From Streptomyces sp. WMMB 322 (lineage in GTDB: Bacteria; Actinomycetota; Actinomycetes; Streptomycetales; Streptomycetaceae): a DNA stretch of 64,000 nucleotides. Both the position numbers and the translations under genes were made by a program. Below, piece after piece: positions 33,385-44,378 of this stretch. Numbering within the stretch: the first letter of the stretch is position 1; each line of letters starts with the position of its first letter. Where the stretch lies: assembly GCF_900090145.1 (NCBI RefSeq), contig NZ_FMHI01000011.1, positions 124,001-188,000 on the forward strand, in the 5' to 3' direction. The notes under the pieces are model-generated. The model made no database searches. It was not told where the DNA came from and was given only the letters and a program-made list of their open reading frames with translations.

Positions 33385-34821
33385 ATGTCCCCCGCCACCG
33401 AGGACGCGGCGAGTGCGAGCACTCCCCGGCGCATGCTGGTGCTGGCGATCTGCTGCATGAGCCTGCTGATCGTCAGTCTCGACAACACCGCGCTGAACGT
33501 CGCGCTGCCGTCCCTCCAGCGGGACCTGAACGCCTCCGTCTCCGGTCTGCAGTGGACTCTCGACGCCTACACCCTCGTCATCGCCTCCCTGCTGATGCTC
33601 GCCGGCTCGACGGCGGACAGGGTGGGGCGGCGCCGCGTCTTCCAGACGGGGCTCGTGCTCTTCACGGTCGGCTCGCTGCTGTGCGCCCTCGCACCCGGCC
33701 TCGGCTGGCTCGTCGCGTTCCGCGCGCTCCAGGCCGTCGGCGGTTCGATGCTCAACCCGGTCGCGATGTCGATCATCACCAACACCTTCGTCGAGCCGCG
33801 GGAGCGGGCACGGGCGATCGGGGTGTGGGGCGGCGTCGTCGGCATCTCCATGGCGGCCGGGCCGCTGCTGGGCGGTGTCCTCGTCACGGCGGTGAACTGG
33901 CGTGCCATCTTCTGGCTGAACCTCCCCATCGGTCTCGCGGCGCTGCTGCTGACCGCCCTGTTCGTACCGGAGTCCCGGGCGCCGCACCCGCGCAGGCTCG
34001 ACCCGGGAGGCCAGCTTCTGGTGATGGCGGCGCTCGGCACGCTGACCTTCGGCATCATCGAAGGCCGCAACGCCGGCTGGACCTCCCCGCTGATCCTCGG
34101 CTGCTTCCTCGCCGGCGCGTGCGCCGCGGCGGCCCTGCCGCTGTACGAACGGCACCGCACCGAACCGCTCGTCGAATTCCGCTTCTTCCGCAGCGTCCCG
34201 TTCTCCGGCGCCACGCTCACCGCGGTCACGTCGTTCGCCGCGCTGACGGGATTCCTCTTCCTCAGCACCCTGCATCTGCAGAACGACCGCGGCCTCTCGC
34301 CGTTCGAGGCCGGTCTGCATCTGCTGCCGATGGCCCTGATGACGGCCGTCTTCGCGCCGCTCTCCGGGCACCTGGTGGCCGTACGCGGCGCACGGCTGCC
34401 GCTGCTGTTCGCCGGTGTGTTCATGACGGCGAGCGGTCTGCTGTTCGCGCTCTTCGACGCCGAGCGGACCGACGGGCTGCTGTTCACCGCGTACGTCGTC
34501 TTCGGCATCGGCTTCGGCCTGGTCAACGCACCCATCACCAACGCCGCGGTCTCCGGGATGCCGCTCTCGCGCGCCGGAGTGGCCGCGAGCATCGCCTCCA
34601 CGAGCCGTCAGATCGGCTCTGCGCTGGGCGTCGCCGTCATCGGCGCGGCCCTCGCGGCCGGTTCGGATGTGACGGCGTGGTGGATCTTCACCGGATGCGG
34701 CGCGGTCGTACTGCTGCTGGCCTTCCTCACCACCGGGCCCCGGGCCCGGGCCAGCGCGGAACGCGTCGCCTCCTGCCTCCCCCCGGAACCGGCGGACACC
34801 TCGAAGACGTCGTCCGGCTGA
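33385..34821 (+). CDS. DHA2-family MFS efflux transporter
   Basis: 478 residues with 14 predicted membrane helices, proton-driven export of drugs or metabolites. Motifs: SLDNTALNVALPSLQRDL (helix 1), STADRVGRRRVFQTGL (motif A), AFRALQAVGGSMLNPVA, GVWGGVVGISMAAGPLLGG (motif C of antiporters) and WRAIFWLNLPIG. GGAGGG lies almost against the ATG at 33385, so the GTG at 33370 is a possible start. Separated from the divergent acyl-CoA synthetase by about 190 bp. Substrate unknown. Confidence 0.9.
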   Translation: MSPATEDAASASTPRRMLVLAICCMSLLIVSLDNTALNVALPSLQRDLNASVSGLQWTLDAYTLVIASLLMLAGSTADRVGRRRVFQTGLVLFTVGSLLCALAPGLGWLVAFRALQAVGGSMLNPVAMSIITNTFVEPRERARAIGVWGGVVGISMAAGPLLGGVLVTAVNWRAIFWLNLPIGLAALLLTALFVPESRAPHPRRLDPGGQLLVMAALGTLTFGIIEGRNAGWTSPLILGCFLAGACAAAALPLYERHRTEPLVEFRFFRSVPFSGATLTAVTSFAALTGFLFLSTLHLQNDRGLSPFEAGLHLLPMALMTAVFAPLSGHLVAVRGARLPLLFAGVFMTASGLLFALFDAERTDGLLFTAYVVFGIGFGLVNAPITNAAVSGMPLSRAGVAASIASTSRQIGSALGVAVIGAALAAGSDVTAWWIFTGCGAVVLLLAFLTTGPRARASAERVASCLPPEPADTSKTSSG

Positions 34822-35035
34822 CGGGCGTGGGCCGCCGGCGTCCGCCCCGGACCCGCCGGTGCCGGAATTCACCTCCCCGACAGGGCCTGACGCAGGCAAA
34901 AGCGGTGAAAGGCGCCCGCCTCGCCGCACATGCGGGTGGAGAACTTTGACGGTTGCGCCACAGGACCGGCAGGTCTCGTAGGGAAGTGCGCGGACGAAGA
35001 AAAGATCGCAAGGACGTGCACCCCGCTGCGCGTGC

Positions 35036-35049
35036 GATGGTGCACCATC
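35036..35049. promoter_or_regulatory. 14-bp perfect palindrome upstream of EEP-family gene
   Basis: GATGGTGCACCATC is fully self-complementary, 61 bases before the proposed GTG at 35110, in a region without coding sequence (34822-35109). It looks like a repressor operator. No adjacent regulator gene is an obvious partner. Confidence 0.5.
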
Positions 35050-35109
35050 AAGAACGTGTTGACGGGGGACCGGAACCATCGCATCAAGCGGGACGGAAGC
35101 CGCGGCACG

Positions 35110-36144
35110 GTGACGGAGCATCAGCTCCGCAGCACCGCGCGGCCCGTCCGTGCCCGCCATGAGCGGGTACGGCGCGAACAGCGGCCGCGGCGGACGCGCC
35201 GCCGCCCCATGGCCTGGTTCGCCTGCCTCGTCCTGGCGCTGCTGAGCGTGCCGCTCGCCTTCCGCGGAACGAACGACGACGGGCCGACGCCCATCGCCCA
35301 ATTCCTCGCCTTCCTCCCCTGGTTCCTCGTACCGGGATGGCTGGCGCTGCTGTACACGGTGCTGGCACGCCGGGTCCTGCTCGCGGCCTGGGCGCTCGCC
35401 GTGCTCGCCGCCACCGTCGGATACACCCTGCCCCAGGGGCCGGAGGCGCCGGCCGATGCATCCGAACGCACCGGGAAGGCACGCTTCCGCGTGCTGACCG
35501 CCAATGTGCGCTACGGCGAGGCGACGCGCGCGCTCGTGCGGACGCTGCGCCGCGAGCGCCCGCACCTCGTCGCCGTCCAGGAGTGCGACACCCGGTGCGT
35601 CGAAGCGCTGCGCAGCGCGCGGATGTACGAGAACTACCCCTACCGGAACATCGTCGAGAGCGGCGGCGCGAACGGCTCGGCCCTGCTGAGCACGTTCCCC
35701 TTGGCGAAGGAGTCCTCCCTGCCGGGGCGGATGGCCATGCCGAACGCCGTCGCCGACATCTCCGGCACGAGCGTGAACATCCAGGTCGCCCATCCGATGC
35801 CGCCGAATCCGGAATCGCTGGACACCTGGCGCAAGGAGCTCAGGACGCTGCGCTCGTACGGTGCGTCGCGGGGCCGGACACCGACGATCGTCGCGGGCGA
35901 CTTCAACTCCTCCCAGGACCACGCCGCCTTCCGCTCCCTGCTGCGGACCGGACTGAACGACGCCGCCCGCCTCACCGGCCAGTCCCGCACACCGACGTGG
36001 CCCAACGACACTCCTCTGCGTTTCATGGGCGCACAGCTCGACCACGTCCTGGTCAGCGACCCCCTGACGGCCGTCGACGCCCGGTTCCTCGAACTCGACG
36101 GCTCCGACCATCTGGCCGTGCTGGCGGACCTCAACCTGCTCTGA
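35110..36144 (+). CDS. Membrane-anchored endonuclease/exonuclease/phosphatase family protein
   Basis: 344 residues. A basic N-terminus of about 35 residues, then three membrane helices (PMAWFACLVLALLSVPLAF; FLAFLPWFLVPGWLALLYTV; LLAAWALAVLAATVGYTL), then an exterior EEP domain with VLTANVRYG (Asn), VAVQECD (Glu), AHPMPP, VAGDFNSS, LDHVLVSD and GSDHLAVLADL, i.e. every metal and catalytic motif. Likely a surface-exposed nuclease or phosphodiesterase. GTG at 35110 has a distant ribosome binding site; the start is uncertain by up to 60 codons. Confidence 0.85.
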   Translation: MTEHQLRSTARPVRARHERVRREQRPRRTRRRPMAWFACLVLALLSVPLAFRGTNDDGPTPIAQFLAFLPWFLVPGWLALLYTVLARRVLLAAWALAVLAATVGYTLPQGPEAPADASERTGKARFRVLTANVRYGEATRALVRTLRRERPHLVAVQECDTRCVEALRSARMYENYPYRNIVESGGANGSALLSTFPLAKESSLPGRMAMPNAVADISGTSVNIQVAHPMPPNPESLDTWRKELRTLRSYGASRGRTPTIVAGDFNSSQDHAAFRSLLRTGLNDAARLTGQSRTPTWPNDTPLRFMGAQLDHVLVSDPLTAVDARFLELDGSDHLAVLADLNLL

Positions 36145-36269
36145 GCGCCGCGCGCCGGGGCAGTCGCCGAGCACGGCCGGCCGACGGGCCCCGGGCCGGC
36201 CCCGCGCACACAGGCTGACGTCCTCGAGACCGCGCACCCACAGACCGTCCCGGCACTCGCACCGGGCAG

Positions 36270-36287
36270 TTAATCAAATTTGACTAA
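36270..36287. promoter_or_regulatory. 18-bp AT-rich palindrome, operator 1
   Basis: TTAATCAAATTTGACTAA has one mismatched pair over 18 bases. A related sequence (36319-36336) lies 49 bp downstream. Markedly AT-rich in a 70 percent GC context. Inferred operator of a MarR- or TetR-like repressor controlling the downstream gene. Confidence 0.6.
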
Positions 36288-36318
36288 TTGCCTCGCGGGA
36301 GAGAGACTCCGAAACCGA

Positions 36319-36336
36319 GTAGTCAAATTGGACCAA
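36319..36336. promoter_or_regulatory. Operator 2, related palindrome
   Basis: GTAGTCAAATTGGACCAA matches operator 1 at 14 of 18 positions and keeps partial dyad symmetry. It ends just before AATATC and the GGAGG of the next gene, so a bound protein would block transcription or its start. Inferred. Confidence 0.5.
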
Positions 36337-36351
36337 TATCGAGGAGGGTTC

Positions 36352-36795
36352 GTGCCGGACACCACTTCCAGCACAGCAACCGAGCAGGACCACCGGGACC
36401 TGGAGGCATGGTTCGCGCGTTACGACGCCCACGCCGCGAAGGCCGACGTCGAGGCCATGGCGTCGATGGCGCTGTTCCCGCTGAACCTCGTCACGGACGG
36501 CGCAGACCCCGGGTCCGGCGTGGCCAGGCAGTGGAGCCGCGAGGAGTTCGTACGCACGATGTCCGCGGTCATGGGTGAGGGCGGCGGCGAGGAGGTCCAC
36601 TTCGACTCCCGGCGCTCACCGCACTTCCTGTCGCGGAGCCTCGCCGTGGTGTTCACCGAGTCGACGATGACGGCGGGTTCACAGACCCAGTCGATGAACT
36701 ACGCGGACATCCTCGTCAAACGGGACGGCGAATGGTACTTCCAGACCATGATCCAGGGCGGCTGGGCGGCAGCGCTCACCGGTGGGGAGGCCTGA
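36352..36795 (+). CDS. NTF2-like/SnoaL-type small protein
   Basis: 147 residues. An alpha helix (HRDLEAWFARYDAHAAKADVEAMASMALFPLNLVTDG) then strands (HFLSRSLAVVFTESTMTAG, QSMNYADILVKRDGEWYFQTMIQGGW) give the cone-shaped NTF2/DUF4440 profile. GTG at 36352 follows GGAGGG. Its promoter is the most AT-rich stretch nearby and carries two matching palindromes, so it is tightly regulated by something not encoded next to it. Substrate unknown; such proteins can be isomerases, dehydratases or binders. Confidence 0.8.
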   Translation: MPDTTSSTATEQDHRDLEAWFARYDAHAAKADVEAMASMALFPLNLVTDGADPGSGVARQWSREEFVRTMSAVMGEGGGEEVHFDSRRSPHFLSRSLAVVFTESTMTAGSQTQSMNYADILVKRDGEWYFQTMIQGGWAAALTGGEA

Positions 36796-36884
36796 GTTCG
36801 TCCCTTCCCGTACCGCGGGGATCCGGCCCCCGGACCGGGAATCGGCCCGCATGAGGGCTCTCACCGAAAGCCGCACAAGGCGGC

Positions 36885-38105
36885 CTACGCGACCTCCCCG
36901 AACCCCCGTCCGGTGCGTGCGGCCGTTTCCGTACGGGCGCCCGTCCCCGGCTCGCGGTGGATCGGGGTGTGCGCGCCGGTGAGCGGAACGCCGGTGCCGC
37001 CGTAACGGACCGCGACGATCTCGGCGGCGATGGACAGTGCCGTCTCCTCGGGGGTGCGGGCACCGAGGTCGAGGCCGATCGGCGAATGCAGTCGCGCCAG
37101 TTCGGCGTCGCTCACGCCCGCCTCGCGCAGCTGCTCCAGCCGCGCGAGGTGGGTGCGGCGCGAACCCATGGCGCCCACGTACGCGACGGGCAGCCGCAAC
37201 GCGCGCTCCAGCAGCGGCACATCGAACTTGGCGTCATGGGTGAGGACGCACACGACCGTGCGGGCGTCCAGTTCCTGGGAGTCGAGATAGCGGTGCGGCC
37301 ACTCCACGACGACCTCGTCGGCGTCGGGGAAGCGGGCCTTTGTGGCGAACACGGGACGGGCGTCGCACACGGTGACCCGGTAGCCGAGGAAGGCCCCCGT
37401 GCGGGCCAGGGCACTCGCGAAGTCGATCGCGCCGAAGACGAGCATCCGCGGCGGCGGCGCGCTCGACTCGACCAGCAGCGTCACCGCCGGCCCGCACAGC
37501 GGGTCGCCCTCGCCCGCGGCGCCGCGTCCGCCGGCACCGGGCGGGCCCCCCTCCGTGCCGGTCTCGACGGTGGCGGTGCGGCCGGCGTTCAGCAGGGCGC
37601 GGGTCTGGGCGGCGGCGCCCTCGTCGAGCGACGCGGAGCCGCCGAGGGTGCCGGAGGCCGGGCCGCCGGCCGGCACGAACATGGCACCGCCGAGCAGTTC
37701 CTCCGGTCCCTCGACGACGCGGGTGAGTGCGACGGCACGGCCGTCCGCGGCAGCGGCGACCGCTCCCGCATACATCGCGTAGGCGTCCGTGCCCGAGCGG
37801 ACGGGCGTGACGAGGATGTCGATGACGCCGCCGCAGGTCAGCCCGACGGCGAAGGCGTCCTCGTCGCTGTAGCCGAACTGCTGGACCACGCTGCGCCCGG
37901 ATTCCATCGCCTCCTGGCACAGCTCGTAGACGGCGCCCTCGACGCATCCCCCGGAGACGCTGCCCACCGCCTCACCGGCTGCGTCCACGGCGAGCGCGGC
38001 TCCCGGCCGGCGGGGGGCGCTGCCGCTGACGGCGACGACGGTCGCGACGGCGAAGTCGCGCTCCTCCTCGCACCAACGGTGCAGTTCGGCGGCGATGTCC
38101 AGCAT
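36885..38105 (-). CDS. xdhC: XdhC-family xanthine dehydrogenase maturation protein
   Basis: 406 residues. Chaperone that binds molybdenum cofactor, aids its sulfuration and inserts it into xanthine dehydrogenase. The N-terminal XdhC/CoxI domain has ATVVAVSGSAPRRPGAALAV, GSVSGGCVEGAVYE and VGLTCGGVIDILV with its conserved cysteine; the C-terminal Rossmann domain has LVFGAIDFASALART, ARFPDADEVVVEWPH, VCVLTHDAKFDVPLL and YVGAMGSRRTHL. The middle 60 residues are Gly/Ala-rich. AGGAG lies before the ATG at 38105. Downstream of the NCS2 permease and xdh genes, in the same direction. Confidence 0.92.
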   Translation of the reverse strand: MLDIAAELHRWCEEERDFAVATVVAVSGSAPRRPGAALAVDAAGEAVGSVSGGCVEGAVYELCQEAMESGRSVVQQFGYSDEDAFAVGLTCGGVIDILVTPVRSGTDAYAMYAGAVAAAADGRAVALTRVVEGPEELLGGAMFVPAGGPASGTLGGSASLDEGAAAQTRALLNAGRTATVETGTEGGPPGAGGRGAAGEGDPLCGPAVTLLVESSAPPPRMLVFGAIDFASALARTGAFLGYRVTVCDARPVFATKARFPDADEVVVEWPHRYLDSQELDARTVVCVLTHDAKFDVPLLERALRLPVAYVGAMGSRRTHLARLEQLREAGVSDAELARLHSPIGLDLGARTPEETALSIAAEIVAVRYGGTGVPLTGAHTPIHREPGTGARTETAARTGRGFGEVA

Positions 38106-38232
38106 CAACGGGCTCCTCACTCGCACTCATTCGCATGCACTGGGGTGCGGCCTGCGAGCCTACGCCCGGCGGCCCGGGCGGCCCGGCCTTCCCTGTGTCA
38201 TTCATGCCTCACGACGCCGCCGCACCCCACGT

Positions 38233-39723
38233 TCACCTCACGCCGAGCCACCCCTCGAGCGGGCTGAGCGCGAAGTAGACCAGGAAGACGGCGGCCAGCC
38301 CCCACATCAACGCACCCACGTCGCGCCACCTTCCCTGGGCCGTCCTGATCACGACGTAGGAGATGCTGCCGGCGGCGATGCCCGCGGTGATGGAGTACGT
38401 GAAGGGCATCAGCACCGTCGTCAGGAAGACCGGGACGCTGGTGGCGACGTCGTTCCAGTCGATGTGCCGTGCGTTGCTCATCATCATCGCGCCGATGACG
38501 ACGAGCGCAGCCGCGGCGACCTGCGTGGGGATGATCCGGGCCAGCGGCGTGAAGAACAGGCAGAAGGTGAAGCCGAGCCCGGTGACGACGCTGGCCAGGC
38601 CCGTGCGGGCGCCGTCGCCGACTCCGGCCGTGGACTCCACGAAGACGGTCTGCCCCGACGCACCCGTGAGTCCGCCGGCGACGCCGCCCGCACCGTCGAT
38701 GGCCAGGGCCTTGTTCAGGCCCGGCATGCGGCCCTCGTCGTCGGCGAGACCCGCCTGCTGGCCGATTCCGATGATGGTGCCGATGGCGTCGAAGAAGCCC
38801 GCGAGGACGAGCGTGAAGACGATGACGCCCACCGTCACGGCGCCGACGTCGGTGATGCCGTCGAAGGAAACCTTGCCGAACAGGCCGAAGTCCGGGGTGC
38901 TGACGATGCTTCCGGTGATCTCCGGTGCGTTCCGCCCGCCCCAGTCCTTCGCGTCCAGCCCGGCGAAGTGGTGCACGAGGCCCGCCACGACCGTGCCGCC
39001 GACGATGCCGGTGAGGATCGCTCCGGGGACGCGCCGCACCTGGAGCACGAAGACCAGCAGCACGGTGACGGCGAAGCACAGCACGGGCCAGCCGGTGAGC
39101 ATGTCGCGGGTGCCCAGCTGCAGCGGTTTCGCGCCGGCGACTCCGCCGGGGCCGGGCATGCCCGTCACGAAGCCCGCCTGGACGAGGCCGATGAGGGTGA
39201 CGAACAGTCCGATGCCCATGGTGATGGCGTGCTTCATCGCAAGCGGAATGGCGTCCATGATCAGCCGTCGCAGCCCGGTGACGACGAGCAGGATGATCAC
39301 CGCGCCGTAGATGACGCACATGCCGAAGGCGTTGGGCCAGGTCATCTCGGGCGCGACCTGGTAGGCGAGCACTGCGGAGACGCTGAGTCCCGCAGCCAGG
39401 GCCAGCGGCACGTTGCCGAGCACGCCCATCACCAGGGTGGTGGCCGCGGCGGCGAACGCGGTGGCCGTGGTGACCTGTCCCGCGTCGAGCGTGGCCTTCC
39501 CCGCGTCGGGCACGGAGAGGATGACCGGGTTGAGCAGGACGATGTAGGCCATCGCCATGAACGTCGTTGCGCCGCCGCGCACTTCGCGGGCGACGGTGGA
39601 GTGGCGCTCGGATATCCGGAAGTACCGGTCGAGCCGGGAGCGGCCCTGTGCCGGCTGTGGTTGCGGAGCGGCGGAGCCCGCGTCTCCCGCGGGGCCGTGG
39701 GTTGCGGTCCTGGACTGGGTCAT
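38233..39723 (-). CDS. AzgA-type NCS2 purine permease
   Basis: 496 residues, about 13 membrane segments. Family traits are REVRGGATTFMAMAYIVLLNP, AMKHAITMGIGLFVTLIGL, GFFDAIGTIIGIGQQAGL and SGQTVFVESTAGVGDGARTG, typical of the adenine/guanine/hypoxanthine branch of NCS2, distinct from the NAT branch permease at 16.8 kb. It lies between xdhC and the xdh operon, so hypoxanthine and guanine uptake for xanthine dehydrogenase is the likely role. ATG at 39723 follows GGGAG with long spacing. Confidence 0.92.
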   Translation of the reverse strand: MTQSRTATHGPAGDAGSAAPQPQPAQGRSRLDRYFRISERHSTVAREVRGGATTFMAMAYIVLLNPVILSVPDAGKATLDAGQVTTATAFAAAATTLVMGVLGNVPLALAAGLSVSAVLAYQVAPEMTWPNAFGMCVIYGAVIILLVVTGLRRLIMDAIPLAMKHAITMGIGLFVTLIGLVQAGFVTGMPGPGGVAGAKPLQLGTRDMLTGWPVLCFAVTVLLVFVLQVRRVPGAILTGIVGGTVVAGLVHHFAGLDAKDWGGRNAPEITGSIVSTPDFGLFGKVSFDGITDVGAVTVGVIVFTLVLAGFFDAIGTIIGIGQQAGLADDEGRMPGLNKALAIDGAGGVAGGLTGASGQTVFVESTAGVGDGARTGLASVVTGLGFTFCLFFTPLARIIPTQVAAAALVVIGAMMMSNARHIDWNDVATSVPVFLTTVLMPFTYSITAGIAAGSISYVVIRTAQGRWRDVGALMWGLAAVFLVYFALSPLEGWLGVR

Positions 39724-39885
39724 GGTGTGCGTTCTCCCAAGTTTCGCTGGGGCACCCCGGAGTACCGTGGCACTGCGAAGTGCCATGGCGCTGCGGGGAT
39801 TTGGGATGCACGACCCGGGGGACGGCCCGAGACGGTACGGAAGGTGCCTGCGGCCGGTGCGGGGGTTCCGCACCGGCCCGGCGCT

Positions 39886-40048
39886 GGGGGCTGTCCGGCG
39901 GATCTTCGTGGATCAGCGAGCGGCGTCCGGCGCCGTGCATCGCAAGGCGGAGGGTCGTCCTCATACTGGGCGTATTCGGGCGATCCCGACAACGCAGCGA
40001 GGTGCGGTGCCGGGCGTCGCGAGCCCGCGAAGATCGGCCGGTCAGGCC

Positions 40049-40052
<4 letters not shown>
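39886..40052. repeat. MITE-like repeat, full-length member
   Basis: About 167 bp with imperfect terminal inverted repeats: GGGGGCTGTCCGGCGGATC at the left, and CGGCCGGTCAGGCCCTAG at the right. The right end supplies the TAG stop of the xanthine dehydrogenase Mo subunit. The interior, read on the minus strand, contains CCAGTATGAGGACG and GCCTTGCGATGC, which recur at 60860-60910, and the right half matches 28217-28292. No transposase is present. Confidence 0.8.
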
Positions 40053-42463
<2,411 letters not shown>

Positions 42464-42465
42464 CG

Positions 42466-43125
42466 TCAGACCACCTCTCCCTGCGCGGGGCCCGTTCCGG
42501 GGCCCCGGTCGGCTCCTTCCGCGTGGTCCGTGCGCGCGGCCGCCAGTCGCACGGCGTCGAGGATCTTCTCGTAGCCCGTGCAGCGGCACAGGTTCCCCGA
42601 CAGGGCCTCGCGGATGTCCGCGTCGGAGGGCCGCGCGTTGTGCTCGATCAGTTCGTCGGCGGCGACGAGCAGTCCTGGCGTGCAGAAGCCGCACTGGACG
42701 GCGCCCGCGTCGATGAACGCCTGCTGCACGGGCGAGAGGCGCACGCCCGCCTCCGAGGGGGGCATGGCCTGCCAGCGCTGCTCGTCGGCGGCGGACGTGG
42801 GCCCGGGCACCGAGGACGGGCCGGACGATGAGGACGAGGGATCCGCCGCCGGTGCGGAGGCGGCCTCCGTGCGCATCCGTGCGTAATCGGCGAGCCCCTC
42901 GACGGTCACGACGTCCCGGCCCTCGACCTGTCCCGCGGCCACCAGGCAGGCGCACACGGACTCCCCGTCCAGCCGCACCGTGCAGGAACCGCATTCGCCC
43001 TGTTCGCAGGCGTTCTTGGAGCCGGGCAGGCCCATGCGCTCGCGCAGGACGTACAGCAGCGACTCGCCCTCCCACACGTCGTCGGCCTCGTGCCGCCGGC
43101 CGTTGACCGTGAATGTCACGCGCAT
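42466..43125 (-). CDS. Xanthine dehydrogenase, 2Fe-2S subunit
   Basis: 219 residues, carries two [2Fe-2S] clusters passing electrons from Mo to FAD. Cluster ligands are C40, C45, C48 and C60 (CEQGECGSC and C-x-C), then CGFCTPG and CRCTGY in the helical domain. Between the two domains is an unusually long linker of about 45 residues (SSSSSGPSSVPGPTSAADEQ) where homologues are shorter. AGGAGG precedes the ATG at 43125, which overlaps the FAD subunit stop by 10 bases. Confidence 0.95.
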   Translation of the reverse strand: MRVTFTVNGRRHEADDVWEGESLLYVLRERMGLPGSKNACEQGECGSCTVRLDGESVCACLVAAGQVEGRDVVTVEGLADYARMRTEAASAPAADPSSSSSGPSSVPGPTSAADEQRWQAMPPSEAGVRLSPVQQAFIDAGAVQCGFCTPGLLVAADELIEHNARPSDADIREALSGNLCRCTGYEKILDAVRLAAARTDHAEGADRGPGTGPAQGEVV

Positions 43126-44027
43126 CGGGCGCCTCCTTCGTCGGTTCCGGCGCCGCCCGCGCCGCTTCCCCGGTAGCTGTCCCAGACCCAGCCGAGCGTC
43201 CGGCGGGCCATCACACCCACGGCATGCCGGCGGTATGCGGCGCTGCCGCGCACGTCGTCGATGGGGTTGCACGCCCCGGAGCACAGCTCGGCGAACCGCC
43301 GCGCCACCGACGGCGGAAGGGCCTTGCCGCTCTCCCACAGCCCTTCGTCCGCCATGGCGGCGTTCAGGAAGTCCTCGGCCGCCGACGCGCGGAACGGGGT
43401 GGGCGCCGCGGAGCCGACCGCGGCCCGCACCTCGCGCCGCTCGGGGTGCAGTGCGACGGAGAAGCCGCACACGGCGATGACCATGGCGTTGCGGGTTCCG
43501 ATCTTGGAGAACTGCTGCGGTCCGCCCGCCTTCTTGATGTGCACCCGCTTGATCAGTTCGTCGTCGGCGAGCACGTTGCGCTTGACGCCGGTGAAGAACT
43601 CCTCGACGGGGATGCGCCGCGAACCGCGCACGGACTCGGCCTCGATCTCCGCGCCCGCCGTGAGCAGCGGGGGGTGCGAGTCGCCGGCGGGGGACGCGGC
43701 GCCGAGGTTGCCGCCGACGCTGCCCCGGTTGCGGATCTGCGGGGAGCCGACCGTGTGCGCAGCCAGCGCCAGCCCCGGCAGCTCACGCCGGAGGTTCTCG
43801 ATGATCCGCGCGTAGGGGACGCACGCTCCGAGGGCCACGTCCTCCTCCCCCGTCTCCCATTCGTGCAGCTCGGTGACGCGGTTCAGGTCCAGCAGCTGTG
43901 CGGGACGGCGCTGGTCGAAGTTGATCTCGACCATGACGTCGGTGCCGCCCGCGATGGGCACGGCGGCCGGGTGCTCGGCCTTCGCGGCGAGCGCCTCCTC
44001 CCACCGGGCGGGACGCAGGAAGTCCAT
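43116..44027 (-). CDS. Xanthine dehydrogenase, FAD subunit
   Basis: 303-residue flavin subunit, accepting electrons from the Fe-S clusters and passing them to NAD+ or another acceptor. The motif PIAGGTDVMVEINFDQRRP binds FAD; VGSPQIRNRGSVGGNLGAASPAGD is the family signature, followed by the VEEFFTGVKRNVLADDELI segment and a C-terminal CO-dehydrogenase flavoprotein domain. First gene of the operon; ATG at 44027 follows GAGAAGAG. The divergent pucR-like gene starts 351 bp away. Confidence 0.93.
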   Translation of the reverse strand: MDFLRPARWEEALAAKAEHPAAVPIAGGTDVMVEINFDQRRPAQLLDLNRVTELHEWETGEEDVALGACVPYARIIENLRRELPGLALAAHTVGSPQIRNRGSVGGNLGAASPAGDSHPPLLTAGAEIEAESVRGSRRIPVEEFFTGVKRNVLADDELIKRVHIKKAGGPQQFSKIGTRNAMVIAVCGFSVALHPERREVRAAVGSAAPTPFRASAAEDFLNAAMADEGLWESGKALPPSVARRFAELCSGACNPIDDVRGSAAYRRHAVGVMARRTLGWVWDSYRGSGAGGAGTDEGGARCA

Positions 44028-44210
44028 GGGCTCTTCTCTATTCGCTGTTCGCTTCGGGTCGCTGACGTACGCGGGAGTTTCCGACGTGCTCGGCTCGCCG
44101 GCGCACGTGCCGTGCGGGCGATTCCGGTTCAGTACACCGATGCCTGCCCTGCCGCGGGCAGTCACGGAAACCATGAAGCTCCCGCCCGGTCGCGTCCGCC
44201 GTCTTGTAGA

Positions 44211-44220
44211 TTCGTACGAA
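44211..44220. promoter_or_regulatory. TTCGTACGAA palindrome between xdh operon and pucR
   Basis: Ten-base perfect palindrome in the middle of the 351-bp divergent spacer (44028-44378), with TTGTAGA directly left of it as a possible -10 region. A reasonable place for PucR-type control of both directions. Nothing else stands out in this spacer, and neither of the allantoin-pathway motifs is found there. Confidence 0.4.
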
Positions 44221-44378
44221 CACCGTGGAGCACGCTGCTCGCGGCATCGCACGGATCGGACCGGCACCCGGCTCCAGCACCGCCCCGCACCGCCTCTTTC
44301 GCTCCCGGGGCCGCGGCCGGATCGGGCCGGTACCTGTGCGGAGCCAAGACCGACATCCACAGAACGGGGCGAACAACC

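Noticed and set aside
33196..36237. 1013-codon open frame antisense to the MFS and EEP genes
   Set aside because: Composition is Arg/Gly/Ala/Glu-rich shadow sequence, with no ribosome binding site or domain.
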